The position numbers were made by a program, and so were the translations under genes. This document shows, piece after piece, positions 1 to 8,669 of a DNA stretch of 64,000 nt; the first letter of the stretch is position 1; each line of letters begins with the position of its first letter. Origin of the DNA: Streptomyces sp. NBC_01591 (GTDB lineage Bacteria > Actinomycetota > Actinomycetes > Streptomycetales > Streptomycetaceae); NCBI RefSeq assembly GCF_035918155.1, contig NZ_CP109327.1, positions 6,014,001 to 6,078,000 of the forward strand. The letters are read 5' to 3'. The notes under the pieces were generated by a model that worked only from the letters and a program-made list of their open reading frames with translations, had not been told where the DNA came from and searched no databases.

Positions 1-866
1 TCGCCGCCGAGGTCAAGGAGCTGGAGAAGCAGCGCGAAGAGCTCACCGAGAAGCTCCGCCTCCTCCTGGTCCCGCGCGACCCCAGCGACGACAAGGACGT
101 GCTCCTGGAGATCAAGGCGGGCGCGGGCGGCGACGAGTCCGCCCTGTTCGCCGGCGATCTGCTGCGCATGTACCTGCGCTACGCCGAGCGCGTCGGCTGG
201 AAGACCGAGATCATCGACTCCACCGAGTCCGAGCTCGGCGGCTACAAGGACGTCCAGGTCGCCGTGAAGACCAAGGGCGGCAACGGGGCCACCGAGCCCG
301 GCCAGGGCGTGTGGGCCCGGATGAAGTACGAGGGCGGGGTACACCGCGTGCAGCGGGTGCCGTCCACCGAGTCGCAGGGCCGCATCCACACCTCCGCCGC
401 CGGTGTGCTCGTCACGCCCGAGGCCGAGGAGGTCGACGTCGAGATCCACGCCAACGATCTCCGTATCGACGTCTACCGCTCCTCGGGCCCCGGCGGCCAG
501 TCCGTCAACACCACGGACTCGGCGGTCCGCATCACCCATCTGCCGACCGGTGTCGTCGCCTCCTGCCAGAACGAGAAGAGCCAGCTCCAGAACAAGGAGC
601 AGGCCATGCGTATCCTGCGTTCGCGACTGCTCGCGGCCGCCCAGGAAGCCGCCGAGCAGGAGGCTTCGGACGTACGCCGCAGCCAGGTGCGTACGGTCGA
701 CCGTTCCGAGAAGATCCGTACGTACAACTTCCCGGAAAACCGGATCTCGGACCACCGCGTCGGCTTCAAGGCGTACAACTTGGACCAGGTGCTCGACGGC
801 GACCTGGATTCCGTGATCCAGGCGTGTGTCGACGCCGACTCCGCCGCCAAGCTCGCCGCTGCGTGA
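1..866 (+). CDS. prfA: Peptide chain release factor 1, 5' end outside window
   Basis: RF1 recognises UAA and UAG stop codons and triggers hydrolysis of peptidyl-tRNA on the ribosome. The reading frame is open from base 3, and 288 residues are present; the family is about 360 long, so roughly 70 N-terminal residues lie upstream of the window. The catalytic GGQ motif is visible in [16 protein letters not shown], and [17 protein letters not shown] is typical of RF1/RF2. The next gene, prmC, encodes the methyltransferase that modifies the GGQ glutamine, 40 bp downstream and probably co-transcribed. RF1 is preferred over RF2 because this pairing with prmC is conserved; the codon-recognition tripeptide was not assessed. 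Confidence 0.97.
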   Translation, partial: AAEVKELEKQREELTEKLRLLLVPRDPSDDKDVLLEIKAGAGGDESALFAGDLLRMYLRYAERVGWKTEIIDSTESELGGYKDVQVAVKTKGGNGATEPGQGVWARMKYEGGVHRVQRVPSTESQGRIHTSAAGVLVTPEAEEVDVEIHANDLRIDVYRSSGPGGQSVNTTDSAVRITHLPTGVVASCQNEKSQLQNKEQAMRILRSRLLAAAQEAAEQEASDVRRSQVRTVDRSEKIRTYNFPENRISDHRVGFKAYNLDQVLDGDLDSVIQACVDADSAAKLAAA

Positions 867-906
867 GCAAAGCCCGCCCCACCCGTAAACCGTACGGAGA
901 ACCGCG

Positions 907-1752
907 ATGAACCTGCTGCTCGCCGAGGTGGCCCAGGCCACCCAGCGGCTGGCCGACGCCGGTGTGCCCTCGCCGCGATTCGACGCGGAGGAACTCGCCG
1001 CATTCGTGCACGGCGTCAAGCGGGGCGAGCTGCACCGGGTGCCGGACGCGGACTTCGATGCCCGTTACTGGGAGGCCATCGCCCGCCGCGAGGCCCGCGA
1101 ACCGCTCCAGCACATCACCGGCCGCGCCTTCTTCCGCTACCTGGAGCTCCAGGTCGGACCCGGTGTCTTCGTCCCCCGCCCGGAGACCGAATCGGTCGTC
1201 GGCTGGGCGATAGACGCCGTGCGCGCGATGGACGTCGTCGAACCGACCGTCGTCGACCTGTGCAGCGGATCGGGCGCCATCGCCCTGGCCATGGCCCAGG
1301 AGGTGCCGCGCTCGCGCGTGCACGCGGTCGAGCTCTCCGACGACGCCATCGAGTGGACCAGGAAGAACGCCGACGGCTCCAGGGTCACCGTCCACCAGGG
1401 AGACGCGCTGACCGCCCTCCCCGAGCTGGACGGCCAGGTCGACCTGGTCATCTCCAACCCGCCGTACATCCCGCTCACCGAATGGGAGTACGTGGCACCC
1501 GAGGCCCGCGACCACGACCCGGAGATGGCCCTCTTCTCCGGCGAGGACGGCCTCGACACCATCCGCGGCATCGAACGCACCGCACACCGCCTGCTGCGCC
1601 CCGGCGGCCTCGTCGTCATCGAGCACGCCGACACCCAGGGCGGCCAGGTGCCGTGGATCTTCACCGAGGAGCGCGGCTGGGCGGACGCGGCCGACCACCC
1701 CGACCTGAACAACCGGCCCCGGTTCGCCACGGCCCGCAAGGCCATGCCGTGA
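907..1752 (+). CDS. prmC: Release factor N5-glutamine methyltransferase PrmC (HemK)
   Basis: This enzyme methylates the GGQ glutamine of release factors using S-adenosylmethionine. It has 281 residues, the normal size. An N-terminal helical substrate domain is followed by a Rossmann methyltransferase domain with the SAM loop VVDLCSGSGAIALAMA and the diagnostic NPPY motif in DLVISNPPYIPLTEW. The ATG at 907 follows GGAGAACCGCG, a good ribosome binding site. Its place directly after prfA, its own substrate, supports the call. Confidence 0.96.
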   Translation: MNLLLAEVAQATQRLADAGVPSPRFDAEELAAFVHGVKRGELHRVPDADFDARYWEAIARREAREPLQHITGRAFFRYLELQVGPGVFVPRPETESVVGWAIDAVRAMDVVEPTVVDLCSGSGAIALAMAQEVPRSRVHAVELSDDAIEWTRKNADGSRVTVHQGDALTALPELDGQVDLVISNPPYIPLTEWEYVAPEARDHDPEMALFSGEDGLDTIRGIERTAHRLLRPGGLVVIEHADTQGGQVPWIFTEERGWADAADHPDLNNRPRFATARKAMP

Positions 1753-1816
1753 GCGGCGGCCAGCACCCGCACGACCCGTACCCGCGACACCCGTACACGC
1801 TTGAGGAGGCCGGCTG

Positions 1817-2464
1817 ATGGCACGGCGATACGACTGCAACGACGCGACCGACCGTACGACGGGTCTGCGTGAGGCCGCGTCGGCCGTCCGCCGCGGCGAA
1901 CTGGTCGTGCTGCCCACCGACACCGTGTACGGCATCGGTGCGGACGCCTTCAGTTCCGAGGGCGTCGCCGATCTGCTGGACGCCAAGGGCCGCGGCCGCA
2001 ACATGCCGACCCCCGTCCTGATCGGCTCCCCGAACACCCTGCACGGCCTGGTCACCGACTTCTCCGAGCAGGCCTGGGAGCTCGTCGACGCCTTCTGGCC
2101 CGGCGCCCTCACGCTCGTCGCCAAGCACCAGCCGTCGCTCCAGTGGGACCTCGGGGACACCCGCGGCACCGTCGCCATCCGGATGCCGCTGCACCCCGTC
2201 GCCATCGAACTGCTCACGGAGGTCGGCCCGATGGCCGTCTCCAGCGCCAACCTCACCGGCCACCCCGCCCCAGAGGACTGCGACTCGGCCCAGGAGATGC
2301 TCGGCGACTCCGTCTCCGTCTACCTGGACGGCGGCCCGACGCCCGGCATCGTGCCCTCGTCGATCGTCGACGTGACCGGCAAGGTCCCCGTGCTGCTGCG
2401 TGCCGGCGCGCTCTCCGTCGAGGAGCTCCGCAAGGTGGTACCCGACCTCGAGGTGGCCAATTGA
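1817..2464 (+). CDS. L-threonylcarbamoyladenylate synthase (Sua5/YrdC family)
   Basis: The family makes threonylcarbamoyl-AMP from threonine, bicarbonate and ATP, the first step of t6A37 tRNA modification. It has 215 residues. Characteristic stretches include VVLPTDTVYGIGADAF near the N-terminus, the KGRGRNMPTPVLIG loop, and VAIRMPLHP with PMAVSSANLTG in the second half. The ATG follows GAGGAGGCCGGCTG. The gene ends by overlapping the phosphatase gene that follows, so the two are translationally coupled. It is a YrdC-only version without the Sua5 C-terminal domain. The same prfA-prmC-ywlC-ywlE order occurs in Bacillus (recalled). Confidence 0.93.
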   Translation: MARRYDCNDATDRTTGLREAASAVRRGELVVLPTDTVYGIGADAFSSEGVADLLDAKGRGRNMPTPVLIGSPNTLHGLVTDFSEQAWELVDAFWPGALTLVAKHQPSLQWDLGDTRGTVAIRMPLHPVAIELLTEVGPMAVSSANLTGHPAPEDCDSAQEMLGDSVSVYLDGGPTPGIVPSSIVDVTGKVPVLLRAGALSVEELRKVVPDLEVAN

Positions 2465-3102
2465 CCGCCCCTGAGGGGCGTGGCATAGCGGGGCGGGCCG
2501 ACTCTTTCCGCATCCTCCACGTCAGCACCGGCAACGTCTGCCGCTCACCGATCACCGAGCGGCTGACCCGCCATGCCCTGGTGGACCGCCTCGGCGATCC
2601 GCTCGGCGGCGGACTGATCGTGGAGAGCGCGGGCACCTGGGGCCATGAAGGCGCCCCCATGGAGGCCAACGCCGAGACCGTCCTCGCCGACTTCGGCGCC
2701 GACACCAACGGCTTCGTCGGCCGGGAACTGCTCGACGAGCACGTGATCCGCGCCGACCTGGTGCTCACCGCCACCCGCGACCACCGCGCGCAGGTGATCT
2801 CGATGGGTCACTCGGCCGGCCTGCGCACCTTCACCCTCAAGGAATTCACCCGGCTGGTCCGGGCGATAGACCCCGCCACGCTGCCCGACCCGCGGGACGA
2901 GGGCGTCGTCGAGCGCGCCCGCGCACTGGTCCGCGCCGCGGCCGCGCTGCGCGGCTGGCTGCTGGCCCCCACCGCCGAGGCGGACGAGGTGTACGACCCG
3001 TACGGCGCCCCGATCACGTTCTTCCGTTCGGTCGGCGACGAGATCAACCAGGCCCTCGACCCGGTCGTCACGGCGCTGACAGGCGTACCCGCACCGCACT
3101 GA
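2461..3102 (+). CDS. Low-molecular-weight phosphatase family protein with catalytic Cys replaced by Ser
   Basis: The protein belongs to the arsenate reductase/low-molecular-weight protein phosphatase family; in Bacillus the equivalent locus encodes the arginine phosphatase YwlE. The start is taken as TTG 2461, which overlaps the upstream stop; this gives 213 residues. The P-loop normally reads C-x-G-N-x-C-R-S. Here it is HVSTGNVCRSP, so the nucleophilic first Cys is Ser22 (codon AGC), while Gly24, Asn25, Arg28 and Ser29 are kept. A general-acid Asp is present in the TLPDPRDEG loop. Family fold is clear; phosphatase activity is doubtful. It could be a binding protein for phosphorylated targets or a specialised enzyme. 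Confidence 0.85.
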   Translation: MTAPEGRGIAGRADSFRILHVSTGNVCRSPITERLTRHALVDRLGDPLGGGLIVESAGTWGHEGAPMEANAETVLADFGADTNGFVGRELLDEHVIRADLVLTATRDHRAQVISMGHSAGLRTFTLKEFTRLVRAIDPATLPDPRDEGVVERARALVRAAAALRGWLLAPTAEADEVYDPYGAPITFFRSVGDEINQALDPVVTALTGVPAPH

Positions 3103-3273
3103 CGGGCGTGCCTGCAACATCGCGTCCGCGCCACTCTGACGGGCGTACGCACCGTCCGGGCAGGGGAGGGCCCAACGGGTGCACGACGGCGCCGCACAGC
3201 AGGCAGGAGGCCCGTCGCGGGCCTACATTGGACCTGACGCCAGCGCACCCCTCCCCAGGTCCGGAGCCCATCG

Positions 3274-4539
3274 ATGCCGGTCACCACTCCAGCCGCACCG
3301 CCCTCCGCCCCCGGGACCGCCCTGCCGCAGGACTTCGACGCCCTGCTCCGGGAGGATCCGGAGATCGCCGCCGTGCTGCTGGGGGAGCTGCACCGCCAGT
3401 CCAGCACCCTGCAGCTGACCGCCGCCGAGAACTTCACCTCGCCCGCGGTCCTCGCCGCCCTCGGCTCACCGCTCGCCAACAAGTACGCCGAGGGCTATCC
3501 CGGCGCCCGCCACCACGGCGGCTGCGAGCAGGCCGACGCCGCCGAACGCATCGCCTGCCGCCGCGCCACCTCGCTCTTCGGCGCCGAGCACGCCAACGTC
3601 CAGGCGCACTCCGGCTCCTCCGCGGTCCTGGCCGCGTACGCCGCCCTGCTCCGCCCCGGGGACACGGTGCTCGCGATGGGGCTCCCGTACGGCGGACATC
3701 TCACCCATGGTTCGCCCGCCAACTTCTCCGGCCGCTGGTTCGAGTTCGTCGGCTACGGGGTGGACTCCGAGAGCGGTCTGATCGACTACGAGCAGGTGCG
3801 CGCCCTGGCCCGTGCCCACCGCCCCAAGGCGATCGTGAGCGGCTCGATCTCGTACCCCCGTCACCCCGATTACGAGCTGTTCCGGGAGATCGCCGACGAG
3901 GTGGGCGCGTATCTCATCGCCGATTCCGCGCACCCGATGGGGCTGATCGCCGGGGGAGCGGCACCGAACCCGGTGCCGTACGCCGATGTGGTCTGCGCGA
4001 CCACGCACAAGGTGCTGCGCGGGCCGCGCGGCGGAATGATCCTGTGCGGTGCGGAGCTGGCGGAGCGGATCGACCGGGCGGTCTTCCCGTTCACCCAGGG
4101 CGGTGCGCAGATGCACACGGTCGCCGCGAAGGCCGTCGCGTTCGGGGAGGCGTCCACCCCGGCGTTCACGACGTACGCGCACCGGGTGGTGGCCCATGCC
4201 CGGGTGCTGGTGGCCGGTCTGGAGGCGGAGGGCTTCGAGGTCACCACGGGCGGCACGGACACCCACCTGATCGTCGCGGACCCGGCCCCGTTGGGCGTCG
4301 ACGGACGGACGGCCCGCACCCGGCTGGCGGAGGCGGGCCTGGTGCTGGACACCTGCGCGCTGCCGTACGGGGACGCCCGGGGCATCAGGCTCGGCACCGC
4401 GGCCGTCACCACCCAGGGCATGGACGACACCGACATGGCCCGGCTCGCGGTGCTCTTCGGGACGGCGGTGCGTGAGGACGGCGACATCCGCGCGGAAGTG
4501 CGGGAACTGGCGGAGCGGTATCCGCCCTACCCGGGGTAG
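3274..4539 (+). CDS. glyA: Serine hydroxymethyltransferase
   Basis: This PLP enzyme converts serine and tetrahydrofolate to glycine and 5,10-methylene-tetrahydrofolate. It has 421 residues, near the normal 415-430. The PLP-binding lysine is Lys246 in CATTHKVLRGPRGGMIL, and the N-terminal LTAAENFTSPAVLAALGSPL stretch resembles LIASENF...LGS of the family. The ATG at 3274 has a modest upstream GGAGCCC. Its place before a WecA-type gene and the atp operon is conserved in actinobacteria as I recall. The genome may hold a second glyA copy, which cannot be judged here. Confidence 0.95.
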   Translation: MPVTTPAAPPSAPGTALPQDFDALLREDPEIAAVLLGELHRQSSTLQLTAAENFTSPAVLAALGSPLANKYAEGYPGARHHGGCEQADAAERIACRRATSLFGAEHANVQAHSGSSAVLAAYAALLRPGDTVLAMGLPYGGHLTHGSPANFSGRWFEFVGYGVDSESGLIDYEQVRALARAHRPKAIVSGSISYPRHPDYELFREIADEVGAYLIADSAHPMGLIAGGAAPNPVPYADVVCATTHKVLRGPRGGMILCGAELAERIDRAVFPFTQGGAQMHTVAAKAVAFGEASTPAFTTYAHRVVAHARVLVAGLEAEGFEVTTGGTDTHLIVADPAPLGVDGRTARTRLAEAGLVLDTCALPYGDARGIRLGTAAVTTQGMDDTDMARLAVLFGTAVREDGDIRAEVRELAERYPPYPG

Positions 4540-4671
4540 GCGTCCGGTGCGGAACCGAACGGCCTGCGCACTGTGTCCTCGGTCATGAGGCCCGTGCAGC
4601 GCGGCCGTCGGTGATTGCCGGACGGTTTAGGGTGTGGGCTGAGATGGCCGGCGAAATCTATGGGGCAGCCC

Positions 4672-6033
4672 GTGCGTGATTACCTGCTGACGCTCTGTGT
4701 CACGGCCGCGGTGACCTATCTGCTGACCGGTCCGGTGCGTAAGTTCGCCATCGCGATCGGGGCGATGCCCGCGATCCGTGCGCGTGACGTCCACCGAGAA
4801 CCGACACCGAGGCTCGGTGGCATCGCCATGTTCGGCGGGCTGTGCGCCGGACTGATCGTCGCGGCCCATCTCCATAACCTCGACTGGGTCTTCCAGCTCT
4901 CCACCGAGCCGCGGGCGCTGCTCTCCGGCGCCGCGCTGATCTGGCTGATCGGTGTCCTGGACGACAAGTTCGAGATCGACGCCCTGATCAAGCTCGGCGG
5001 GCAGATGATCGCCGCCGCGGTCATGGTCATCCAGGGTCTGACGATCCTGTGGCTGCCGATCCCCGGCGTCGGCACCGTCGCGCTCACCCAATGGCAGGGC
5101 ACGCTGCTCACGGTCGCCCTGGTCGTCATCACCATCAACGCGGTCAACTTCGTCGACGGTCTGGACGGCCTCGCGGCGGGCATGGTGTGCATCGCCGCCG
5201 CTGCGTTCTTCCTGTACACGTACCGGCTCTGGTACGGGCACATGATCGAGGCGGCGGCCCCGGCGACGCTCTTCATGGCGATCCTGATGGGCATGTGCCT
5301 GGGCTTCCTGCCGCACAACATGCATCCCGCGCGGATCTTCATGGGCGACTCGGGTTCGATGCTGATCGGGCTGGTGCTCGCGGCCGGCGCGATCTCCGTG
5401 ACGGGCCGGGTAGACCCGGACACGATGAAGCTCTTCGCGGGCAGCGAGCGCGAGGCCACCCAGGCGATGCTGCCGGTCTTCATCCCGTTGCTGCTGCCGC
5501 TGACGATCATCGCGGTCCCGGCCGCCGACCTGGTGCTGGCGATCGTGCGCCGGACCTGGAACGGCCAGTCGCCGTTCGCGGCGGACCGCGGCCATCTGCA
5601 CCACCGCCTGCTGGAGATCGGCCATTCGCACAGCAGGTCCGTGCTGATCATGTACTTCTGGTCGGCCCTGATCGCCTTCGGAGCGGTCGGCTACTCCGTG
5701 CACTCGGCGTCCCTGTGGATCGTGCTGGTGATCATGGGGATGAGCACGCTGGGCCTCGTACTGCTGCTGATGCCCCGCTTCACCCCGCGGGCGCCGTACT
5801 GGGCGGAACGCTTCGTACCGCCGCGCTATCGCCATAGGCGGCGGGACGAGGAGCCCGGGACCGAGTCGGCGGAGGCCCAACAGGGGCCCCTGGAAAGCCG
5901 GATGGGGCAGACGGGGCCCGAGTCACAGGAGCGCACGCCGGTCGTCGTGGGAGTCTCCGGCGTCAACGGGGCGACCGCCATCGGCCCCCGTTCGCGTTTT
6001 TCGGACAGAGACAGGGCTGAATCCGCACATTGA
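4672..6033 (+). CDS. Undecaprenyl-phosphate GlcNAc-1-phosphate transferase, WecA/TagO type
   Basis: This integral membrane enzyme attaches a sugar-1-phosphate to undecaprenyl phosphate, the first lipid-linked step of teichoic acid or other wall glycopolymer synthesis. Start chosen at GTG 4672 (453 residues), which has a GGGG seven bases upstream; ATG 4660 is possible. About ten hydrophobic segments are visible. The family motifs GVLDDKFEIDALIKLGGQ, NAVNFVDGLDGLAAG and MGDSGSMLIG carry the aspartates, and DRGHLHHRLLEIGHSHSRSV is the conserved His-rich cytoplasmic loop. WecA rather than MraY is favoured by the absence of the usual MraY loop and by the location. A hydrophilic tail of about 60 residues follows the last membrane segment. 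Confidence 0.9.
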   Translation: MRDYLLTLCVTAAVTYLLTGPVRKFAIAIGAMPAIRARDVHREPTPRLGGIAMFGGLCAGLIVAAHLHNLDWVFQLSTEPRALLSGAALIWLIGVLDDKFEIDALIKLGGQMIAAAVMVIQGLTILWLPIPGVGTVALTQWQGTLLTVALVVITINAVNFVDGLDGLAAGMVCIAAAAFFLYTYRLWYGHMIEAAAPATLFMAILMGMCLGFLPHNMHPARIFMGDSGSMLIGLVLAAGAISVTGRVDPDTMKLFAGSEREATQAMLPVFIPLLLPLTIIAVPAADLVLAIVRRTWNGQSPFAADRGHLHHRLLEIGHSHSRSVLIMYFWSALIAFGAVGYSVHSASLWIVLVIMGMSTLGLVLLLMPRFTPRAPYWAERFVPPRYRHRRRDEEPGTESAEAQQGPLESRMGQTGPESQERTPVVVGVSGVNGATAIGPRSRFSDRDRAESAH

Positions 6034-6298
6034 GAATTCGGGCACCAAGGGGCAATAGCACACAATAAATTTCGTTGCCTTGCTCACATGGGCGAATTCA
6101 CTCTCACGTGTGACAGTAAGCACACTTTCTTGGTAAAGACCTCATCAAATAGTTTGTGATACCGTTCACGAAGCCCGGTGACGGAGCCGAAGGACCTGAG
6201 TAGCACGGTCCATTGGCCCGAGGCATCGACTCGGACCGGGCCTACGCTCGTCCATGACGACACACTGCCCACCCCCTGCAAGCGGAGCTGCCGCCATG
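6034..6298. promoter_or_regulatory. AT-rich leader ahead of the atp operon
   Basis: The 265 bp between the WecA-type gene and atpI carry no gene and are much richer in A and T than their surroundings, especially 6030-6165. This is where the main ATP synthase operon promoter should lie. I cannot assign a single -35/-10 pair with confidence. Confidence 0.5.
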
Positions 6299-6733
6299 CC
6301 GTCCAACGACGCCCGGACTCTCCTTCAAGCCGCTGTACCCACCGCTGTCGCCGGTGCTGTTGCCACCGCCGTCAGCGCTGGCGTGGCCGGCGGCAAGGGA
6401 GCCGTGGGTGCGGCCGTTGCGACGATCGTGGTGATCGTCTTCATGGGGATCGGACTCGTGGTCCTGCAGCGGACCGCACGGTCCCTGCCTCACCTGTTCC
6501 AGGCAATGGGGCTGATGCTCTATGCGGCTCAGCTTCTCCTGATGTTCATCTTCGTCGCCGCCTTCAAGGACACGACGATGTTCAACCCGAGGGCTTTCGC
6601 GATCACGCTGGTCGCGACGACCCTCGTGTGGATCGGCGCACAGACGCGTGCACACATGAAGGCCAAGATCCTTTACGTCGAACCCGAGTCCGACAAGGCG
6701 GAAAAGCCCAAGAACACGGGCTCGAAGTCGTGA
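6299..6733 (+). CDS. atpI: AtpI-like membrane protein of the ATP synthase operon
   Basis: This small membrane protein encoded first in the atp operon is thought to help assemble the c-ring in other bacteria. The start is taken as ATG 6299 (144 residues) because GGAGCTGCCGCC lies upstream and sequence similarity in the family begins there as I recall; ATG 6254 is the alternative. Four hydrophobic segments are visible (around residues 8-28, 33-52, 70-92 and 98-116), followed by a charged, Lys-rich C-terminal tail. Sequence alone is weakly diagnostic, so the assignment rests on position and topology. Confidence 0.8.
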   Translation, partial: PSNDARTLLQAAVPTAVAGAVATAVSAGVAGGKGAVGAAVATIVVIVFMGIGLVVLQRTARSLPHLFQAMGLMLYAAQLLLMFIFVAAFKDTTMFNPRAFAITLVATTLVWIGAQTRAHMKAKILYVEPESDKAEKPKNTGSKS

Positions 6734-6958
6734 AGGGTAGGGGCGGGATAAGTGCGGGTCCAAGACCCTGCTATCGTCCGGTTCCAACTGCGGCACTGCG
6801 GGCGCGGGCATGTGAGCTGACGCCTGCTCGATCGCGAGGCTCAATGCCTGACTGCCGCTCACACATCCGTAACACCAGTCCAGTGCCGAACCGCGGCTGC
6901 GCGCCGCGCCGACACAACGAGGTTGCCGTACCTATGCGCCACGCTGAAGGAGCCCGCG

Positions 6959-7780
6959 GTGAGTGCTGACCCGACACAGGTGCTCGCCTTCGAGACCGAT
7001 TGCCACATCTTCGACGGTTGTGGTTTCCCGGGTCCTGGCTTGCACTCTTTTCTGTTCGAGCCGATCTTCGGTGACGCGGACAGCAACATCTACTTCAACA
7101 AGACGATGCTGTTGGCGCTCCTCGGTACGGTCATCATCGTCGGCTTCTTCTGGGCCGCCTTCCGTAAGCCGAAGGTCGTTCCGGGCAAGCTGCAGATGGT
7201 CGCCGAGGCCGGCTACGACTTCGTACGCCGCGGCATCGTCTACGAGACGCTGGGCAAGCGCGAGGGCGAGAAGTACGTCCCGCTGATGGTCTCGATCTTC
7301 TTCTTCGTGTGGATGATGAACCTCTGGTCGATCATCCCGCTCGCCCAGTTCCCGGTGACGTCGATCATCGCGTACCCGGCTGCTCTGGCCTTGATCGTCT
7401 ACGTCCTCTGGATGAGCGTCACCTTCAAGAGGCACGGCTTCGTCGGTGGCTTGAAGAACCTGACGGGCTACGACAAGTCGCTCGGTGGGGTTCTGCCGCT
7501 GATCATGGTCATCGAGTTTTTCTCGAACGTCCTGGTCCGCCCGTTCACGCACGCGGTCCGACTCTTCGCGAACATGTTCGCGGGTCACACGCTGCTGCTG
7601 CTCTTCACCATCGCCAGCTGGTACCTGCTCAACGGCATCGGTATCGCCTACGCGGGTGTGTCGTTCGTGATGGTCATCGTGATGACCGCCTTCGAGCTGT
7701 TCATCCAGGCCGTTCAGGCGTACGTCTTCGTGCTTCTGGCGTGCACCTTCATCCAGGGCGCTGTCGCCGAGCACCACTGA
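6959..7780 (+). CDS. atpB: ATP synthase F0 subunit a
   Basis: Subunit a forms the two proton half-channels against the c-ring. It has 273 residues from GTG 6959, chosen because AAGGAG lies six bases upstream; an earlier in-frame TTG at 6923 has no such site. Five to six membrane segments are visible. The essential arginine is in HAVRLFANMFAGH, matching the RLFGN signature of the family. Start of the core F0 block, 72 bp before atpE. Confidence 0.96.
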   Translation: MSADPTQVLAFETDCHIFDGCGFPGPGLHSFLFEPIFGDADSNIYFNKTMLLALLGTVIIVGFFWAAFRKPKVVPGKLQMVAEAGYDFVRRGIVYETLGKREGEKYVPLMVSIFFFVWMMNLWSIIPLAQFPVTSIIAYPAALALIVYVLWMSVTFKRHGFVGGLKNLTGYDKSLGGVLPLIMVIEFFSNVLVRPFTHAVRLFANMFAGHTLLLLFTIASWYLLNGIGIAYAGVSFVMVIVMTAFELFIQAVQAYVFVLLACTFIQGAVAEHH

Positions 7781-7852
7781 TCGCGCCTCCCATACCCCCA
7801 GTCGTCCGGTGGCCAACCCCCGCCGGTCCGTGAAAGAGAAGGAAGAACTGGC

Positions 7853-8086
7853 ATGTCCCAGACCCTTGCCGCCGTCACCGGTTCCCTCAGCTCCGTCGGT
7901 TATGGCCTGTCCGCCATCGGCCCCGGCGTCGGCGTCGGCATCATCTTCGGTAACGGCACCCAGGCTCTCGCCCGTCAGCCCGAGGCTGCCGGCCTGATCC
8001 GCGCCAACCAGATCCTCGGCTTCGCCTTCTGTGAGGCGCTCGCCCTGATCGGTCTGGTCATGCCGTTCGTCTACCCGACCTCCTGA
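7853..8086 (+). CDS. atpE: ATP synthase F0 subunit c
   Basis: This is the proteolipid that forms the rotating c-ring. It has 77 residues as two hydrophobic helices joined by the polar loop ALARQPEA. The proton-carrying carboxylate is Glu61 in GFAFCEALALIG. The glycine-rich first helix is in GPGVGVGIIFGNG. The ATG follows GAGAAGGAAGAACTGGC, a strong ribosome binding site, in keeping with the high copy number needed for this subunit. Glu rather than Asp at the ion site indicates proton coupling; no sodium-binding pattern is evident. Confidence 0.97.
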   Translation: MSQTLAAVTGSLSSVGYGLSAIGPGVGVGIIFGNGTQALARQPEAAGLIRANQILGFAFCEALALIGLVMPFVYPTS

Positions 8087-8123
8087 CTGGTCGCGAACAG
8101 ACCATTCGACGGAAGGCACTGAC

Positions 8124-8669
8124 GTGAACCCTCTGGTTCAGCTCGCGGCGGAGAAGCCGGAAAACCCGCTTGTCCCGCCGATCCCTGAGCTCGTCATTGG
8201 CTTCATCGCCTTTGTCATCGTCTTCGGTTTCCTCGCCAAGAAGCTCCTCCCGAACATCAACAAGGTTCTGGAAGAGCGCCGCGAGGCCATCGAAGGCGGT
8301 ATCGAAAAGGCCGATGCGGCCCAGACCGAGGCCCAGAGCGTGCTTGAGCAGTACAAGGCTCAGCTCGCCGAGGCCCGCCACGAAGCCGCGCGCCTGCGCC
8401 AGGAGGCGCAGGAGCAGGGCGCTGTGATCCTGCAGGAGATGCGGGCGGAAGGCCAGCGGCAGCGCGAGGAGATCATCGCTGCCGGCCACGCCCAGATCGA
8501 GGCCGACCGCAAGGCCGCGGCCTCCGCGCTGCGTCAGGACGTGGGCAAGCTCGCCACCGACCTGGCCGGCAAGCTCGTCGGCGAGTCCCTTGAGGACCAC
8601 GCCCGGCAGAGCGGCACCGTCGACCGTTTCCTCGACGAGCTCGAGGCGAAGGCCGAGGCCGTCCGATGA
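8124..8669 (+). CDS. atpF: ATP synthase F0 subunit b
   Basis: Subunit b is the peripheral stalk linking membrane subunit a to F1. It has 181 residues: a short N-terminus, one membrane helix around residues 19-40 (PELVIGFIAFVIVFGFLAKK), then a long charged Ala/Glu/Arg/Gln-rich helix predicted to dimerise as a coiled coil. The GTG start follows GGAAGGCACTGAC. Its last four bases overlap the start of atpH (ATGA), indicating coupled translation. Confidence 0.96.
   Translation: MNPLVQLAAEKPENPLVPPIPELVIGFIAFVIVFGFLAKKLLPNINKVLEERREAIEGGIEKADAAQTEAQSVLEQYKAQLAEARHEAARLRQEAQEQGAVILQEMRAEGQRQREEIIAAGHAQIEADRKAAASALRQDVGKLATDLAGKLVGESLEDHARQSGTVDRFLDELEAKAEAVR

Noticed and set aside
6030..6165. AT-rich stretch as a replication origin or attachment site
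   Set aside because: No DnaA-box cluster or direct repeats; its place ahead of the atp operon fits an ordinary strong promoter region.
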